64,000 nt of DNA from Arenibacter aquaticus (GTDB lineage Bacteria > Bacteroidota > Bacteroidia > Flavobacteriales > Flavobacteriaceae): NCBI RefSeq assembly GCF_003957295.1, contig NZ_RQPJ01000003.1:275994-339993 (forward strand). Reading direction: 5' to 3'. Both the position numbers and the translations under genes were made by a program. Below the pieces are notes generated by a model. It had not been told where the DNA came from. It made no database searches and saw only the letters and a program-made list of their open reading frames with translations. Shown in pieces: positions 45,940 through 57,400 of this stretch. Within the stretch, counting starts at the first letter, position 1. Each line of letters starts with the position of its first letter.

Positions 45940-47415
45940 CTATTTATTCAACGATGGGCCTTGGGGTTTTGCATCTTTGCCATAGTCTATATACCCGGCA
46001 GCGTTTAAATTATAATTCCACTTATCAATATAATACTGCCTTGGCTTAAATTCGTCGCCTATTTTTTCCAACTCCTTTTGTAAGGTAACTTCCATTTGCT
46101 TCTGCAATTCCTTATACTCTGGCTTATTGATCAAATTGTTTATTTGAAGGGTATCCTTTTCGTTGTCGAATAGAAATAATGGACCATCCAAGGTTTTTAC
46201 ATAGGCGTAACGACTGGTGTATACCCCCCTATATTCATCCGATTTACCTGCAAAGGGGGAAACGTTCATGACCAGTGTTGCCTTATCCTTTTTAAGCCCA
46301 GGATTTTTGATCACATCTACCATACTCTCTCCATCAATAAATTCGGGCACTGGCAAGTCGGCTAGAGACAAAAGTGTTGGAAGAATGTCAGGAGCGTTTA
46401 TGGGAGCATCCACTTCAATCTTCTTTTTTCCTAGAAGTGCCGGATACTTTAAAAGAAAAGGTATACGCACCGATTCTGCCCAGGGCACTTGTTTTTGTTT
46501 GGGTCGGATATGATGCGAACCAAGCATTTCACCATGATCGGAGGTAAAAACTATGATAGTGTTATCGGAAATTCCGGCATCTTGGATCGCCTTTTCCAAA
46601 TCACCAATACACCTGTCCAAGGCAAGGATATGGGAATAGTACCCCACTGCTTCCTCTTTGGCTTTTTCACTCATATCATCTGCAACATTGCCCCGTAGTA
46701 TTATATCCTCTTTATTAAATTGCCTTTGAAATTCTTTAGGAGCACTGGCATGAGGAAAGTGGGGAGCCCCCCAAGCGAGAACCATAAGAAAAGGATCCTC
46801 TTCCTCAGCATTTTTCTGGATATAGGAAATGGCATCCTGGGTCTCGGCATAGGGACCATAACCTTCCCATTTTTTCTTTTCACTATTGTTGCCTTCATAA
46901 TAAATTAGGTTGTTGTAATCATGTGAGCATTCCAAGGCCTTCCAGTAATCAAAACCTTGTCTTCTTTCCGGGGGGGTATAGTCAAATCTTCCCATACCAT
47001 CAAGATGCCATTTACCTATGTAGCCAGTTTTATAACCAGCGTCTTTAAATAATTCCGCAAGGGTAACGGACTCATCAGGTAGATGCAGATCATTAAAAAT
47101 CATACCTGTAGTGGTTGGATACTGGCCTGTAAGGAATGCTGCCCTAAATGGGGTGCAAACAGGTGTGACGGAAATGGCATTTTTAAAGTTTACTCCTTCT
47201 GCCGCCAGTTTGTCCAAGTTAGGTGTCTTCCCTACAAGGTTGGGGTCCCCGTTATAGCCCGTGGCCTGGGCCCTCCATTGGTCGGCCAGCACAAAGACTA
47301 TATTAGGTTTCTTGGCCTTTGTGACAACAGTTTCCTTTGTTCTGGTGTCTTTGCAGGATGATAAGACACCAATGCAAATTATCAAAAACATTACTATGCT
47401 ACTTGTTCTCTTCAT
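45940..47415 (-). CDS. Sulfatase (S1 family, CTPFR type), lipoprotein
   Basis: A 491-residue lipoprotein sulfatase with lipobox CIGVLSSC. The metal motif is VLADQWRAQATGYNGD, with Asp-Gln in place of Asp-Asp. The FGly site is Cys87 in PVCTPFRAAFLTGQYP, and the late metal motif is TSDHGEMLGSHHIRPKQ. The ADQWR, CTPFR and DHGEMLG set marks the branch that also contains choline-sulfatase-like and heparan N-sulfatase-like enzymes, and differs from the arylsulfatase A-type copies here. It is the last gene of the leftward block D. Confidence 0.94.
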   Translation of the reverse strand: MKRTSSIVMFLIICIGVLSSCKDTRTKETVVTKAKKPNIVFVLADQWRAQATGYNGDPNLVGKTPNLDKLAAEGVNFKNAISVTPVCTPFRAAFLTGQYPTTTGMIFNDLHLPDESVTLAELFKDAGYKTGYIGKWHLDGMGRFDYTPPERRQGFDYWKALECSHDYNNLIYYEGNNSEKKKWEGYGPYAETQDAISYIQKNAEEEDPFLMVLAWGAPHFPHASAPKEFQRQFNKEDIILRGNVADDMSEKAKEEAVGYYSHILALDRCIGDLEKAIQDAGISDNTIIVFTSDHGEMLGSHHIRPKQKQVPWAESVRIPFLLKYPALLGKKKIEVDAPINAPDILPTLLSLADLPVPEFIDGESMVDVIKNPGLKKDKATLVMNVSPFAGKSDEYRGVYTSRYAYVKTLDGPLFLFDNEKDTLQINNLINKPEYKELQKQMEVTLQKELEKIGDEFKPRQYYIDKWNYNLNAAGYIDYGKDAKPQGPSLNK

Positions 47416-47527
47416 ATCTGTAGTTACTATAAATATTTATTTTCCAAATTCCTTATTACTTAGTTGAAAATAGGTGCAAGGCTATTGGCTGCCCCAATAA
47501 ATTATATTGATAATTACGGCCTATTCA

Positions 47528-49207
47528 TTATTCTTCCCACCCCTGTTTTGTTACAATTGGAACATAACCTACTTCCATACCAGCTGGCGGGGTTACTATT
47601 AGGGCCCCATCTATATTGGCCAGTTCCCCTGTTCTTGGGGGTGGAAGATATTCCTGTTCCTTGGTCCATTTCCTATGTAATTTTTCTACACGCTTCTGAA
47701 GCTCCTCCCTTTCCGCATCCGAGAGATCGGCATTTAGCAATGCAGGCTGATCAACGAATCGATACCAATAGTAGGTGACTGTACTTCCGTCTCCTATTTT
47801 GGTATTGAATGGTCCTGCTACAGGTCCTGGTTTTTTCCAATTGCTCTCCTCACCTTCCGGAGTAATGTAAGGTTTCAAAGGCTTATCCGTAGAGGCAAAG
47901 CTAACCTTGTCCAGTCCGGATTGCGCAGGCACCTCCTCCGGTTGTATAGCTACCCAATGAGGTTTACCGTCCTTTCTTTTCTCCAGGTGATAGTATTCCG
48001 GAAGCGTCATCAACTGACCATCCTTGGTATTTGTCTTTGTTACCAATTGTTTGTTCCACTTGTAGCCAAAGGTGGTTGAATCCAAAGCTACTGGAGTGGC
48101 CATGGAGTTCCAGTCTATGGGCCATCTCTGATCTTTTGGCACACCCTTGGAGTATAGTTTCCAACTAGAACCTGCCTTTCCCTTAAAGGTATGCACAACG
48201 GCTTGTTTGGGGTCAATGGCACCACTTACCGCTGGACCGTTATTCTCCAACCACTGTTTTACTCCATCCCAAAGGGCACTCTTTTTATATGCTGTCATTT
48301 GGTGTATTAGCACTGATTCCCCTTTTGGTCCAGCTGGAAAGGAGGTCGGCGCCAGCCTTGCATATACCTCCCCATTGCTATCTGTGTATTGTACGCTAGG
48401 AATATGCTGGGTTTCCATTTGTACCGGCTTGTTTGGTTTAGCAGGTCTTGTATCCAAGAACATCCCGGCCAATTCCGGCTCTTCCAAGATGGGTTTTGAG
48501 AAAAAATAAGGTGTAAAAAAGGCTACAGGCCCTTTAAAGTTACCGGTGTTCAAAAACAAGGTCCAAGAATTATCCCCTGTGGGTAAATTTTTGCCCGCCG
48601 TGGTAGTTTTGGCTTTGATAAGCGGCAGGGGCAAATAGCCGTAGCCAAATAATTCTCCACAGGTCCCCTGTTCAAGATTCAGACCATCTGGAGGCCATAA
48701 AACCCAAGGGCTGAGTTGAGCAACGCCATACTTCCCTTTTGGCTTATCCCAGTCCCTTCCTTTTCCTGCTCCGGGGCCATTGGCCCAAGCACTGAAATTC
48801 AGCGCTACGCCACCCATTATAAATTTAGGTGTTTCGGTTGCAAAACGTGTATCCCGCCACCAGCCAAGTCCGCCTTCTATGTCATTGTACAATTTTCTAT
48901 CGGGTTTAGGTATATCGAAACTGGGATGCATCCAGGTACCAAATAGACCTGTCTGAAAACTATTTCCCGGATACTCCTTTAATAAGGGCCATGCAGCCAC
49001 ATAGGTAGAGAAACCTCCGTTGTAACTCTCTGGTACCTTATTGATCCCTACCATAAGATAACCGTTCATGGAAACCTTATCTGCCTTGGTCGATGCCTCA
49101 TTGCCTTGCGAATGGCCAAGGTTTGCACCAAAAATTACAACGGATAGGAAAAGTCCCTTTAGAATATGACTCTTTGTGCACCTCCCGTTAATCTTGTTTT
49201 TTTTCAT
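47528..49207 (-). CDS. Secreted protein of unknown family
   Basis: A 559-residue protein with a signal peptide (LFLSVVIFGANLGHSQ). I do not recognise a family. The N-terminal half is rich in Gly, Trp and Pro (YNGGFSTYVAAWPLLKEYPG, GGLGWWRDTRFATETPK, AQLSPWVLWPPDGLN), and the whole chain looks beta-rich and soluble. Near the C-terminus is a charged helical segment (DAEREELQKRVEKLHRKW). No SGNH, sulfatase or TIM-barrel motif is visible. Flanked by sulfatases and in line with the second SusCD, it may bind or cleave the polysaccharide. It is a candidate for the missing endo-acting function, but that is speculation from context. Confidence 0.85.
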   Translation of the reverse strand: MKKNKINGRCTKSHILKGLFLSVVIFGANLGHSQGNEASTKADKVSMNGYLMVGINKVPESYNGGFSTYVAAWPLLKEYPGNSFQTGLFGTWMHPSFDIPKPDRKLYNDIEGGLGWWRDTRFATETPKFIMGGVALNFSAWANGPGAGKGRDWDKPKGKYGVAQLSPWVLWPPDGLNLEQGTCGELFGYGYLPLPLIKAKTTTAGKNLPTGDNSWTLFLNTGNFKGPVAFFTPYFFSKPILEEPELAGMFLDTRPAKPNKPVQMETQHIPSVQYTDSNGEVYARLAPTSFPAGPKGESVLIHQMTAYKKSALWDGVKQWLENNGPAVSGAIDPKQAVVHTFKGKAGSSWKLYSKGVPKDQRWPIDWNSMATPVALDSTTFGYKWNKQLVTKTNTKDGQLMTLPEYYHLEKRKDGKPHWVAIQPEEVPAQSGLDKVSFASTDKPLKPYITPEGEESNWKKPGPVAGPFNTKIGDGSTVTYYWYRFVDQPALLNADLSDAEREELQKRVEKLHRKWTKEQEYLPPPRTGELANIDGALIVTPPAGMEVGYVPIVTKQGWEE

Positions 49208-49343
49208 TTTTTAAATCTTTTATGTTTAGGTAATGGGAAAAACGATGTTCCTCTCACTTATTACCATTACCTATTATTTCCTCAACATTGGAACAGCTCC
49301 AAGTAAACACTCTGTTTTAATTGGCCCACCCAATTGTCTATAA

Positions 49344-50945
49344 TTATTTTTTGGTTTTACTCCCCAATTCTTTCACTTTAGTAATACCAATGGGCTGTCT
49401 ATTTTTTGGGGCACTGCGGCCACTAATTTTTAAGTGATTTAGCAGCTGCTGTAGTTCTATACGTTTCGCTTCGTTGGCATAATAAAGGTTTGTAGTCTCC
49501 CCCGGGTCTTCCGTTAGGTTGTATAATTGTCCTGCTGCACCAACAGCCGTTTCCGGTAAGGCATATTTTTTCATAAACCCTTTTTTATAACCATTGCCTC
49601 CAGAACCTTCATGGTCCAAGTATTTCCAGTTACCTTGGCGAATTTGAAACTCCCCTCTAAAACTTTGGGTCAATAAATGCGGCCTAATGGATTTATGATT
49701 GTCCTGCACCCCTAACATGGCCGGCAACATATCAAAACTGTCGGTTGCATCCTCATCGCTTAGCTCATACCCAACAACAGAGGCTAACGTGGCAAAAATA
49801 TCCGTGATGTTGGTCATCTGCGAGGAAACCAGACCTTTTGGAAACTTACCAGGCCAACGGGCAATAAAGGGTACCCTATGCCCTCCTTCCCAAGCATCGC
49901 GCTTCATTCCCCTCCAGCCACCAGAAGGATCATGGTCATGATCTTCGCGCATCCAATTTACATGAACAATTTCAGCACCATTGTCCGAGCTAAACATGAT
50001 CAGTGTATTATCATCTATCCCCAAATCATCTACCAAATCCAGAACCCGTCCTACAATAACATCCAGTTCACGGACAAAATCCCCTCTGGGACCAGCCTCG
50101 GTAAGTCCGTTAAACTCGGCTGCCGGAAGTACGGGAGCGTGGGCTATTTGAGTGGAAAGGATGGCAAAGAATGGCGTGTCGGGTGATTTTTTACGGTGTT
50201 CCGTAATAAAGTTCCTTGTCTTGTCATAGAAGAGAAGATCGGCTTCCATAAAATTGTATCCAGGGGACATCCAGCCCTCATCGTTGTCCCATCGCCACTT
50301 GCCACCAGGGTTTGGCAGATTATCCCTCTTATGCCTAACACTTGCAGGGACAGGAACCATACCATTTTCTATATAGACATATAATGGGTCTGTGGTAGGA
50401 CAGTTGGGTGTAATAAAGGATTCATCAAAGCCCCTTGCATTGGGGCCATCAATTAGCGGGGTACTTTTTTCATAATCGATAAGCAATGCGTTATCATAAC
50501 CCCCTCCCAATCTCTTATTATTTTTATCGAACCAACTAAGACCTACATGCCATTTTCCGAACACTCCCGTTCTATATCCCTTTTTCTGTAGCATTTGTGC
50601 AATGGTAAGGGTCCCTGGCTTTAGATAACTGGGGCCTCCCGGTCCTTCAAAAGCTGGTCCTCCCCTACCGGTAGAACGATAGATTTGTTGCCCGGACAAG
50701 AGTCCGTACCTTGAAGGTGAACAGATGGTAGACGGACTATGGGCATCGGTAAACATAACACCTTCCCGGGCCATTTTATCCAATCGGGGGGTCTTATAGG
50801 CCGATTCCCCATTATAGCAAGACAGGTCACCGTACCCCAGATCATCTGCATAAATAATGATAATATTAGGTAGCTCTTGAGCCAAGCCGCTAAGAGAAAT
50901 AAGAATAAAACTTAAGGTGAGTAACTGTATCTTAATTTTTGTCAT
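49344..50945 (-). CDS. Sulfatase (arylsulfatase A-like S1), secreted
   Basis: A 533-residue sulfatase with a type I signal peptide (LSFILISLSGLAQ). Metal aspartates lie in YADDLGYGDLSCYNGES, the FGly Cys75 in TICSPSRYGLLSGQQ and late ligands in SSDNGAE. GKWHVGLSW replaces the GKWHLGW of its paralogue. It contains a long insertion after the active site (STGRGGPAFEGPGGPSYL) and a Cys-Pro-rich ITPNCPTTDPLYVYIENG that may shape the substrate pocket. It lies between a sulfatase and the unknown 559-residue protein, about 130 bp from each. Confidence 0.94.
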   Translation of the reverse strand: MTKIKIQLLTLSFILISLSGLAQELPNIIIIYADDLGYGDLSCYNGESAYKTPRLDKMAREGVMFTDAHSPSTICSPSRYGLLSGQQIYRSTGRGGPAFEGPGGPSYLKPGTLTIAQMLQKKGYRTGVFGKWHVGLSWFDKNNKRLGGGYDNALLIDYEKSTPLIDGPNARGFDESFITPNCPTTDPLYVYIENGMVPVPASVRHKRDNLPNPGGKWRWDNDEGWMSPGYNFMEADLLFYDKTRNFITEHRKKSPDTPFFAILSTQIAHAPVLPAAEFNGLTEAGPRGDFVRELDVIVGRVLDLVDDLGIDDNTLIMFSSDNGAEIVHVNWMREDHDHDPSGGWRGMKRDAWEGGHRVPFIARWPGKFPKGLVSSQMTNITDIFATLASVVGYELSDEDATDSFDMLPAMLGVQDNHKSIRPHLLTQSFRGEFQIRQGNWKYLDHEGSGGNGYKKGFMKKYALPETAVGAAGQLYNLTEDPGETTNLYYANEAKRIELQQLLNHLKISGRSAPKNRQPIGITKVKELGSKTKK

Positions 50946-51071
50946 GGTCCGGTTTGTAAAAGAATTTATAAATGCCTTTTTAAAATGTTATCTTTCCTTC
51001 TATGTTCATTTCATATAAACTGCAAATAAGCCAATGATATTACCGATAAATAAAGCTGCTCTAGTAGCATT

Positions 51072-52601
51072 TTACTTGGATGAACGTTGAGTAGAATACC
51101 CTTGTTCTTGATAGGTTTTCAAGACATCCTGCATGCCTTTAATAACTTCCGGATATTGATTATAGAGGTTATTTCTTTGTTCTTCGTCAATTTGCATATC
51201 GAACAATAAACCGTCCGAATCAAAATCCTTGTACCCTCTTAGTTTCTTAAAACTATCAGGCATTTTGGAATGCTCGCCTGAAGGTCCGTCTATATAAAGC
51301 CATTTTCCCTGTCGCAGTGCCCAGATTTTCTTATTGGTATTCTGTACCGTAGCTTCTCGCAAAGGGGAGCTATAGGTCTTGCCTTTTAAAAGCGGGGTTA
51401 AATCATAACTATCCGGTGCCGCATTTGCAGGCAAGTCTGTATTGGTAATGGATGCCAATGTTGCCATGATATCTACTTGGGATATTACTTCTTTGGAAAC
51501 AGCCCCGGCCTTAATGTGATTTGGCCATTTTACAATAAAGGGAACATGGTGCCCCCCTTCCCAGACATCTCGTTTTAGCCCTCTAAACTGGCCCATACTG
51601 TAGTGTCCATATTTTTTGGCCCTATCAAAAGCATAATGTTCCGGTCCGTTATCGGCACTAAAAATGACTATTGTATTCTCTTCCAATCCTTTTTCTTTTA
51701 AAGCCTGTAGGATTTGGCCTGCAACCCAGTCGGTTTGATAAACAAAATCCCCATAGGGTCCGGCCTCAGACTTCCCTTTAAATTCCTCATTGGGGATAAT
51801 AGGGGCATGTGGAGAAGGAAGGGCGAAATATAAAAAGAAAGGCTCATCACTATCCTGATTTCCAATCCATTCCACTGTTTTTTTGGTAAGCGTAGGCAAC
51901 ACTTTATAAGGATTCCAACCTTCTACCTTGGGACCAGGTCTAAATTCCCATTCCCCTTCCTCAATTCCGAAGCCCACATTATGTACATCCATAACGCTTT
52001 CCGGAAGCTGTATAAAGCGGTCGTTTTCCATCCAGGCATAGGGCGGAAAATTAATGGTGCCGTCCCCAAAATAATAATCAAATCCCCTATCCAAAGGGCC
52101 GCCGCTAATAGGCTGACTCCAATCTACATCCTCAGGCTGGTAAAATTCACGCATTCTACCCCACTGCTTTACCCTTCCAGAGGGTTCATTTTTAAATTTC
52201 CAGTTCCATCCCAAATGCCATTTTCCAATACACGCAGTTTTATATCCATTGTTTTTAAGAACTTGGGGCAAGGTAACATCAGTTTCATCAAAAAAAGGTT
52301 TACCAAAGGCGCCTACTATTCCAAATTGTCTCCTCCAATGATAGGTACCGGTAAGAAGTGCATACCTACTGGGCGAGCAGATAGCCGAAGAGCTGTGGGC
52401 ATCCGTAAAACGCATACCTTCAGCTGCCAATTGGTCTAAATTAGGAGTTGGGATTTTTGAATCGGGGTTTTGGACGTTAAGGTCCCCATAGCCCATATCA
52501 TCGGCATAAATAATAACGATATTAGGGCGTTCTTGCGCCATGCATCCCATGGGCGCAATACCAAAACTTAAGGTCATTAACAGTAATCCGATTTTTTTCA
52601 T
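51072..52601 (-). CDS. Sulfatase (arylsulfatase A-like S1), paralogue of the 9457-10992 enzyme
   Basis: A 509-residue sulfatase. The signal could be type I (cleavage after MAQ) or lipoprotein (APMGC). Metal motif YADDMGYGD, FGly Cys75 in [19 protein letters not shown] and late ligands in SADNGPE. It shares long stretches with the block A sulfatase ([49 protein letters not shown]), so the two are dispersed duplicates probably cutting the same kind of sulfate ester. It is the first gene after the second susD, behind the terminator at 52689-52720. Confidence 0.95.
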   Translation of the reverse strand: MKKIGLLLMTLSFGIAPMGCMAQERPNIVIIYADDMGYGDLNVQNPDSKIPTPNLDQLAAEGMRFTDAHSSSAICSPSRYALLTGTYHWRRQFGIVGAFGKPFFDETDVTLPQVLKNNGYKTACIGKWHLGWNWKFKNEPSGRVKQWGRMREFYQPEDVDWSQPISGGPLDRGFDYYFGDGTINFPPYAWMENDRFIQLPESVMDVHNVGFGIEEGEWEFRPGPKVEGWNPYKVLPTLTKKTVEWIGNQDSDEPFFLYFALPSPHAPIIPNEEFKGKSEAGPYGDFVYQTDWVAGQILQALKEKGLEENTIVIFSADNGPEHYAFDRAKKYGHYSMGQFRGLKRDVWEGGHHVPFIVKWPNHIKAGAVSKEVISQVDIMATLASITNTDLPANAAPDSYDLTPLLKGKTYSSPLREATVQNTNKKIWALRQGKWLYIDGPSGEHSKMPDSFKKLRGYKDFDSDGLLFDMQIDEEQRNNLYNQYPEVIKGMQDVLKTYQEQGYSTQRSSK

Positions 52602-52687
52602 ATTTTCATGTTTATTAGATTTATAAATGCTTCCTTACAAAGCTCCCTTATCCTCTAGGTCTATTGCGAAGTACCAATAAACAATAT

Positions 52688-52720
52688 TAAAAAAAAGCTG
52701 GCACAGTAATGTAGCCAGCT
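52688..52720 (-). terminator. Intrinsic terminator after second susD
   Basis: On the minus strand AGCTGGC pairs with GCCAGCT across an 11-nt loop and is followed by an eight-T run. It lies about 30 bp after the susD stop, mirroring the arrangement after the first susD. Confidence 0.85.
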
Positions 52721-52748
52721 CTTTTAAAATAAACACTATACTATATTA

Positions 52749-54458
52749 TTACCAATTGGGATTCTGGGTCAAATTCTCATTCAATGTTAATTCGTCAATA
52801 GGTAGGGGAAGTAAATAATCCCTATCAGGATTAAAACCATAGGCTCCTCCACTTAAGAAATCAACATAGGGATCCAAAAATCCTTCACCATTAACCGTCA
52901 GATTAGGATATTCAGCCTCAATCTCAGCAGTATAAGTGGTACCTAATGGTCTAGTGCCAACAAATAAATTGTGTGCTCTCCAGCGCATTAAATCATCCAA
53001 GCGGTTCCCTTCACCAAACAACTCAACCACACGCTCTCTTCTTACCTCTTGTACATAATCAGGTATGGTATATCCATAATCTGGCCATTCCGGATCAGGA
53101 GTAATGGCATTTAATGTTAGATGTGGCATACCTACCCTATCCCTTAAAAGGTTGATGGATAAATCAAGATCCGTTTGGGTAATCGTTCCCAATTCGGCCT
53201 TGGCCTCAGCATATATCAATAGGGTCTCGGCATATCTAAACAAAATATAGCCAATATCACGGGTTCTTTGGTTGTTCTCAACTATTTCCTTGGACCTCCA
53301 TTTCTCTATGGAATAACCTGTAGGGTTACGGGTCATATCAGGAATGCTAAAATAGGACTCATCGCCATTTAATGCCACAATATCCAAATCCCCTGGTGCC
53401 ATTACTGATTGGGCCAACCTAGGATCACGATTTACTTCAATTTCATCCAAGGTAGCATCGCCCACAAACTCATCACTTACAGAAATAGGATCTCCATCAG
53501 AAGCGAGGTAGTACTTGGTCATCTCCCGGGTCATACCGGACAAATTAGGCTGGTTCCACAAGGAATTCTGTATGTTATAGGTTAAATAATCATAATGCTT
53601 ATATAACATAACTTCTGGGTTACCACTATAATCTGTCTGAACAAATAGATCATAATAGGCTTTATCCACATCGCCGGTAGCAATAGAATAATTACCTGCA
53701 TCCATTACGGTCTTAGCCGCATCTGCCGCTATTTGCAAAAATCCTGATCCATCAGTGCTTCCGGCAAAATCGGTGCCTTGATGATACTTCTCCCAAGTTC
53801 CTTCGTACAAGGCTACCCTAGCTTTAAACTGAGCGGCTATATCCTTATTAATTCTGGATGGCCCTACTTCAGAAGCATATTCCAATTTAGCAATTGCCAA
53901 ATCAAGTTCATCTAGGATAAAATTGGCTACCTCAGTTCTGGGACTACGTGCTCCATATAAAATAGTCTCATCCTCCAAGTCCAATACCTCTGTTATTATA
54001 GGTAGGTCTCCAAATTTCTTGAACAGATCAAAATAGTACCAAGCTCTGAAAAAATGTCCCTCACCAACATAATGGTCGATTAAATTTCCAGTTTCTGCAC
54101 GTGCTGCGTTTTCAAGAAAATAATTTACATTTCTAATATTGGTCCAGCTCCAACCACCACCGGAGGCAGGTACAGATACTGTTCCATCCAATCTACCGGC
54201 ATTTGATGCCCCAAACCAGGTACTGGATTGGGCTATAATGTCCGTTCCAACATCAAGGGAAGGTGATGCACCTGCACTGGGCCAACCTGGTAAAGTGTTA
54301 TATAGGCGATTTAGGTACAATTGTAAATCTCCTTCAGTCTTCCAGAAATCCGCATCGGAGATCTGGTCTAGAGGTGTTTTTTCCAACAACTCATCGTCAC
54401 AGGAATTAAAAGATATTCCCGCAATCAATATTGTGATTATATATATTATCCTTTTCAT
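52749..54458 (-). CDS. SusD/RagB-family glycan-binding lipoprotein
   Basis: A 569-residue surface lipoprotein with lipobox AGISFNSC, followed by DDELLEKTPLDQISDADFW, the classic opening of mature SusD proteins. Helical repeats appear in FFRAWYYFDLFKKFGDLPII and ILFRYAETLLIYAEAKAELG. The C-terminus ends LTQNPNW, as expected. It lies 10 bp after susC. It is clearly different from the first SusD in this window, so the two pairs probably recognise different oligosaccharides. Confidence 0.96.
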   Translation of the reverse strand: MKRIIYIITILIAGISFNSCDDELLEKTPLDQISDADFWKTEGDLQLYLNRLYNTLPGWPSAGASPSLDVGTDIIAQSSTWFGASNAGRLDGTVSVPASGGGWSWTNIRNVNYFLENAARAETGNLIDHYVGEGHFFRAWYYFDLFKKFGDLPIITEVLDLEDETILYGARSPRTEVANFILDELDLAIAKLEYASEVGPSRINKDIAAQFKARVALYEGTWEKYHQGTDFAGSTDGSGFLQIAADAAKTVMDAGNYSIATGDVDKAYYDLFVQTDYSGNPEVMLYKHYDYLTYNIQNSLWNQPNLSGMTREMTKYYLASDGDPISVSDEFVGDATLDEIEVNRDPRLAQSVMAPGDLDIVALNGDESYFSIPDMTRNPTGYSIEKWRSKEIVENNQRTRDIGYILFRYAETLLIYAEAKAELGTITQTDLDLSINLLRDRVGMPHLTLNAITPDPEWPDYGYTIPDYVQEVRRERVVELFGEGNRLDDLMRWRAHNLFVGTRPLGTTYTAEIEAEYPNLTVNGEGFLDPYVDFLSGGAYGFNPDRDYLLPLPIDELTLNENLTQNPNW

Positions 54459-54468
54459 TGTTTTAGTT

Positions 54469-57400
54469 TTAGAAGTTAATGTTTAATCCTAATGAAACCA
54501 TCTTACTTATAGGATATTGGTCACCAATACGTCCGTCTCTTCCATCGAAAGCTTCAGGGTCATAGATCATTAAATCTGTAAATGTGAGCAGGTTTTCTCC
54601 AGAAACATATATTCTGGCACTGGACATTTTAGCCTTACTGGTTATCTCTTTTGGGATGGTATAACCAATTTGAACATTTTTCAACCTCAAATAAGCTCCA
54701 TTTTGCAAATACCTTGTGGTTGGGTAACGATAGTTTTTATTGTTTTGACCAGTAAATTGGTTATACGAATTAGGGAAATAGCCATCGGTATTGGGTCCTA
54801 ATGGATTTGCAGTGTCTTCTGCCCTAAAATAATCCAAATGCTCTGTATAAACATTGGCATGAAGCGGTCCGTTGGCAGGTCCCCTGAAGGTTCCAAGTCC
54901 CCTTAGGTCCAAATCACGCTTGCCTACACCTTGTACAACAAAAGAAGCATCAAACCCTTTCCAGGAAGCATCGGCACTTAAACCAAATTGAAAACGCGGG
55001 GTACTATTACCAATTACTTTTCTATCACCAGGATTGTCCTTGGTATTGTCCCCTATATCAATAACATTATCACCATTTAAATCCATATATTTTACGTCTC
55101 CAGGGAACCAGGCTCCAGAGTAAACAAAGGATTGGTCATTTTCCCATCCAGCTACGTCATCGGCAGTTTGGAAAAGACCTGCTGTTTCCATACCCCAGAT
55201 TTCATTGAGTTGCATCCCTTCGTAATAATTATTCAATATTTTCGTAGGGTTGTTATATTTAGTTATCTCACTTTTATAATCGGATAAAACACCTCTTACA
55301 CCATAAGAAAAATCATTGGAAGTATTTCTCCAAGAAACTTCAACCTCCCATCCAGTAGTAGTTACTTCACCACTGTTTATCTTTGGCACAGAAGTACCTA
55401 AAACATCAGGCACGGATTCTCCTGGTCCAACAAGGTTATCTATCTTGGATTGGTACCAGTCAAAAGTTACACCAAGCCTATTATTAAGGGTTCTAAGATC
55501 TAGCCCAAAATCGACCGTATTTACTTTTTCCCACGTTAAATTAACACTGGAAAGATTAGGTATTCCAACGGTCCACAATTGTTCTCCGCCAAATAACCAA
55601 GATGATTGCCCAATTGGCAAGGATGGTACATATAAATAATTACTTACATTTTGGTTACCAATAGAACCATAGGAACCTCTAAATTTCAAGAATTCTATTT
55701 GATCCTTCAAAGGATAGAAGTTCTCTTTGGACAGCACCCAACCACCAGAGAATGAAGGAAAGGTTCCCCATCTACTATCGGTCTCGAACTTAGATGAACC
55801 ATCCCTTCTAACATTCATCTCAAATAAATATTTTTCGGCATAATTATAGTTAAACCGTCCAAAAACACCTTGGGTAGACCAATGACCTTTACCATCGCTT
55901 ATGGTCTTTTCACCAACGGAGGTATTAATTGAGGGAATGGCATCGGTCAACAAATAAGCCGACCTAGCAAATAAATTGGAATATTTATACTTTTCCTGCT
56001 GATATCCTGCCATTGCATGAAAATTATGGTTTCCAAAGCTCTTGGTATAGGCCGTATAGATATTTGGAGACAAATAGGTATTGGTCCATAGCGTAGAATA
56101 ATAGCGGGTATTTTGCTGATTGGAAGAGGTAATTATTGAGCCTCCTTCGCCATCAGGTAATGCTGTGGGCACCGTTGGGAATCTGGATTGTTGACTATTG
56201 TCATTAGTACGGTAGTTAAACTCTATATTGGTAACCCAATCCTTAATCGGTTCAAGGGTCACCCTAGGAGAAAGTATTAACTGTCTCTTTGTTTCAAGGG
56301 ATTTTTGCAATTCCTGCTCTCCAATCCTACCGGTCCAAACATCGGTCCCTGGGAAAAACGCCGGCTTGGTAGGTTTAAGTCTGGTCATTAACAATGTTAC
56401 AAAAGATCTTCCTGATCCAGAAGTAGCGTGCGCGGGATATTCCTGCTCTTCATACTTATATTTTGTTAAAAGGGAAATATCCATCCAAGGAGTGGCCTTG
56501 GTGCTTATTTTGGCATCAATATTATAACGTGTAAAATAATCCTGCCCCACTTTCAATAGACCTTCTTCATCATAATACCCACCGGACACATAATAGGACA
56601 TTTTATCCGTACCTCCAGAAAAACTCAGGTTATGCTTAATTCGGGAACTGGTTTCTTTAATAAGGAGAGACTCCCAATCTGTAGCTGCAGAAGCATTAAG
56701 TCCGTCTACACCAAGATTCCAACGCAAACCATTTGCAGTCTCTTCAACTTCTGGGGCACTACCGGGATTGGCCAAATTCTGAGCTATATATTCCAATCTA
56801 GTCTCACTGTAATAAGGACTACCACCTGCATTTTCACTTGCCTGGTTCATGGTATAGGCAAATGACAGGGCATCTGCATTTTGTGGCATGTTCATGGGGG
56901 AAGTGATAGCATAATTGGTTGAATAGGAAATATTGACCCCATCGCCTTTCTTACCACTTTTGGTGGTAATCAAAATAACCCCAAAAGCAGCTCTTGCCCC
57001 ATAAATGGCAGAAGCCGCAACATCTTTCAATATAGATATGGTTGCAATATCATTAGGATCAATATCATTGATGCCCATTGGAATATTATCCACTAGGACC
57101 AAAGGAGCGTTCCCTCCCTCTAGGGATGTTAAACCCCTAATGCTCATGTTCATTGAAGCTCCAGGCTCACCTGTTGCACTGGAAGTAGAGATTTGTAGGC
57201 CCGGGGAGGCACCTTGCAAAGCTTGTTGCGCATTGGCCACTGGCCTATTGTCAAACATTTCTTCGCCTACAATTGAAACGGATCCAGTTAAATTTTCCTT
57301 TTTCTGTACTCCGTAACCTACAACTACCGCCTCATCCAAGGCTTGGGCATCTTCCTGTAAAAATCCGTCTACAGTAGTGTTACCACCTACCGGAACTTCC

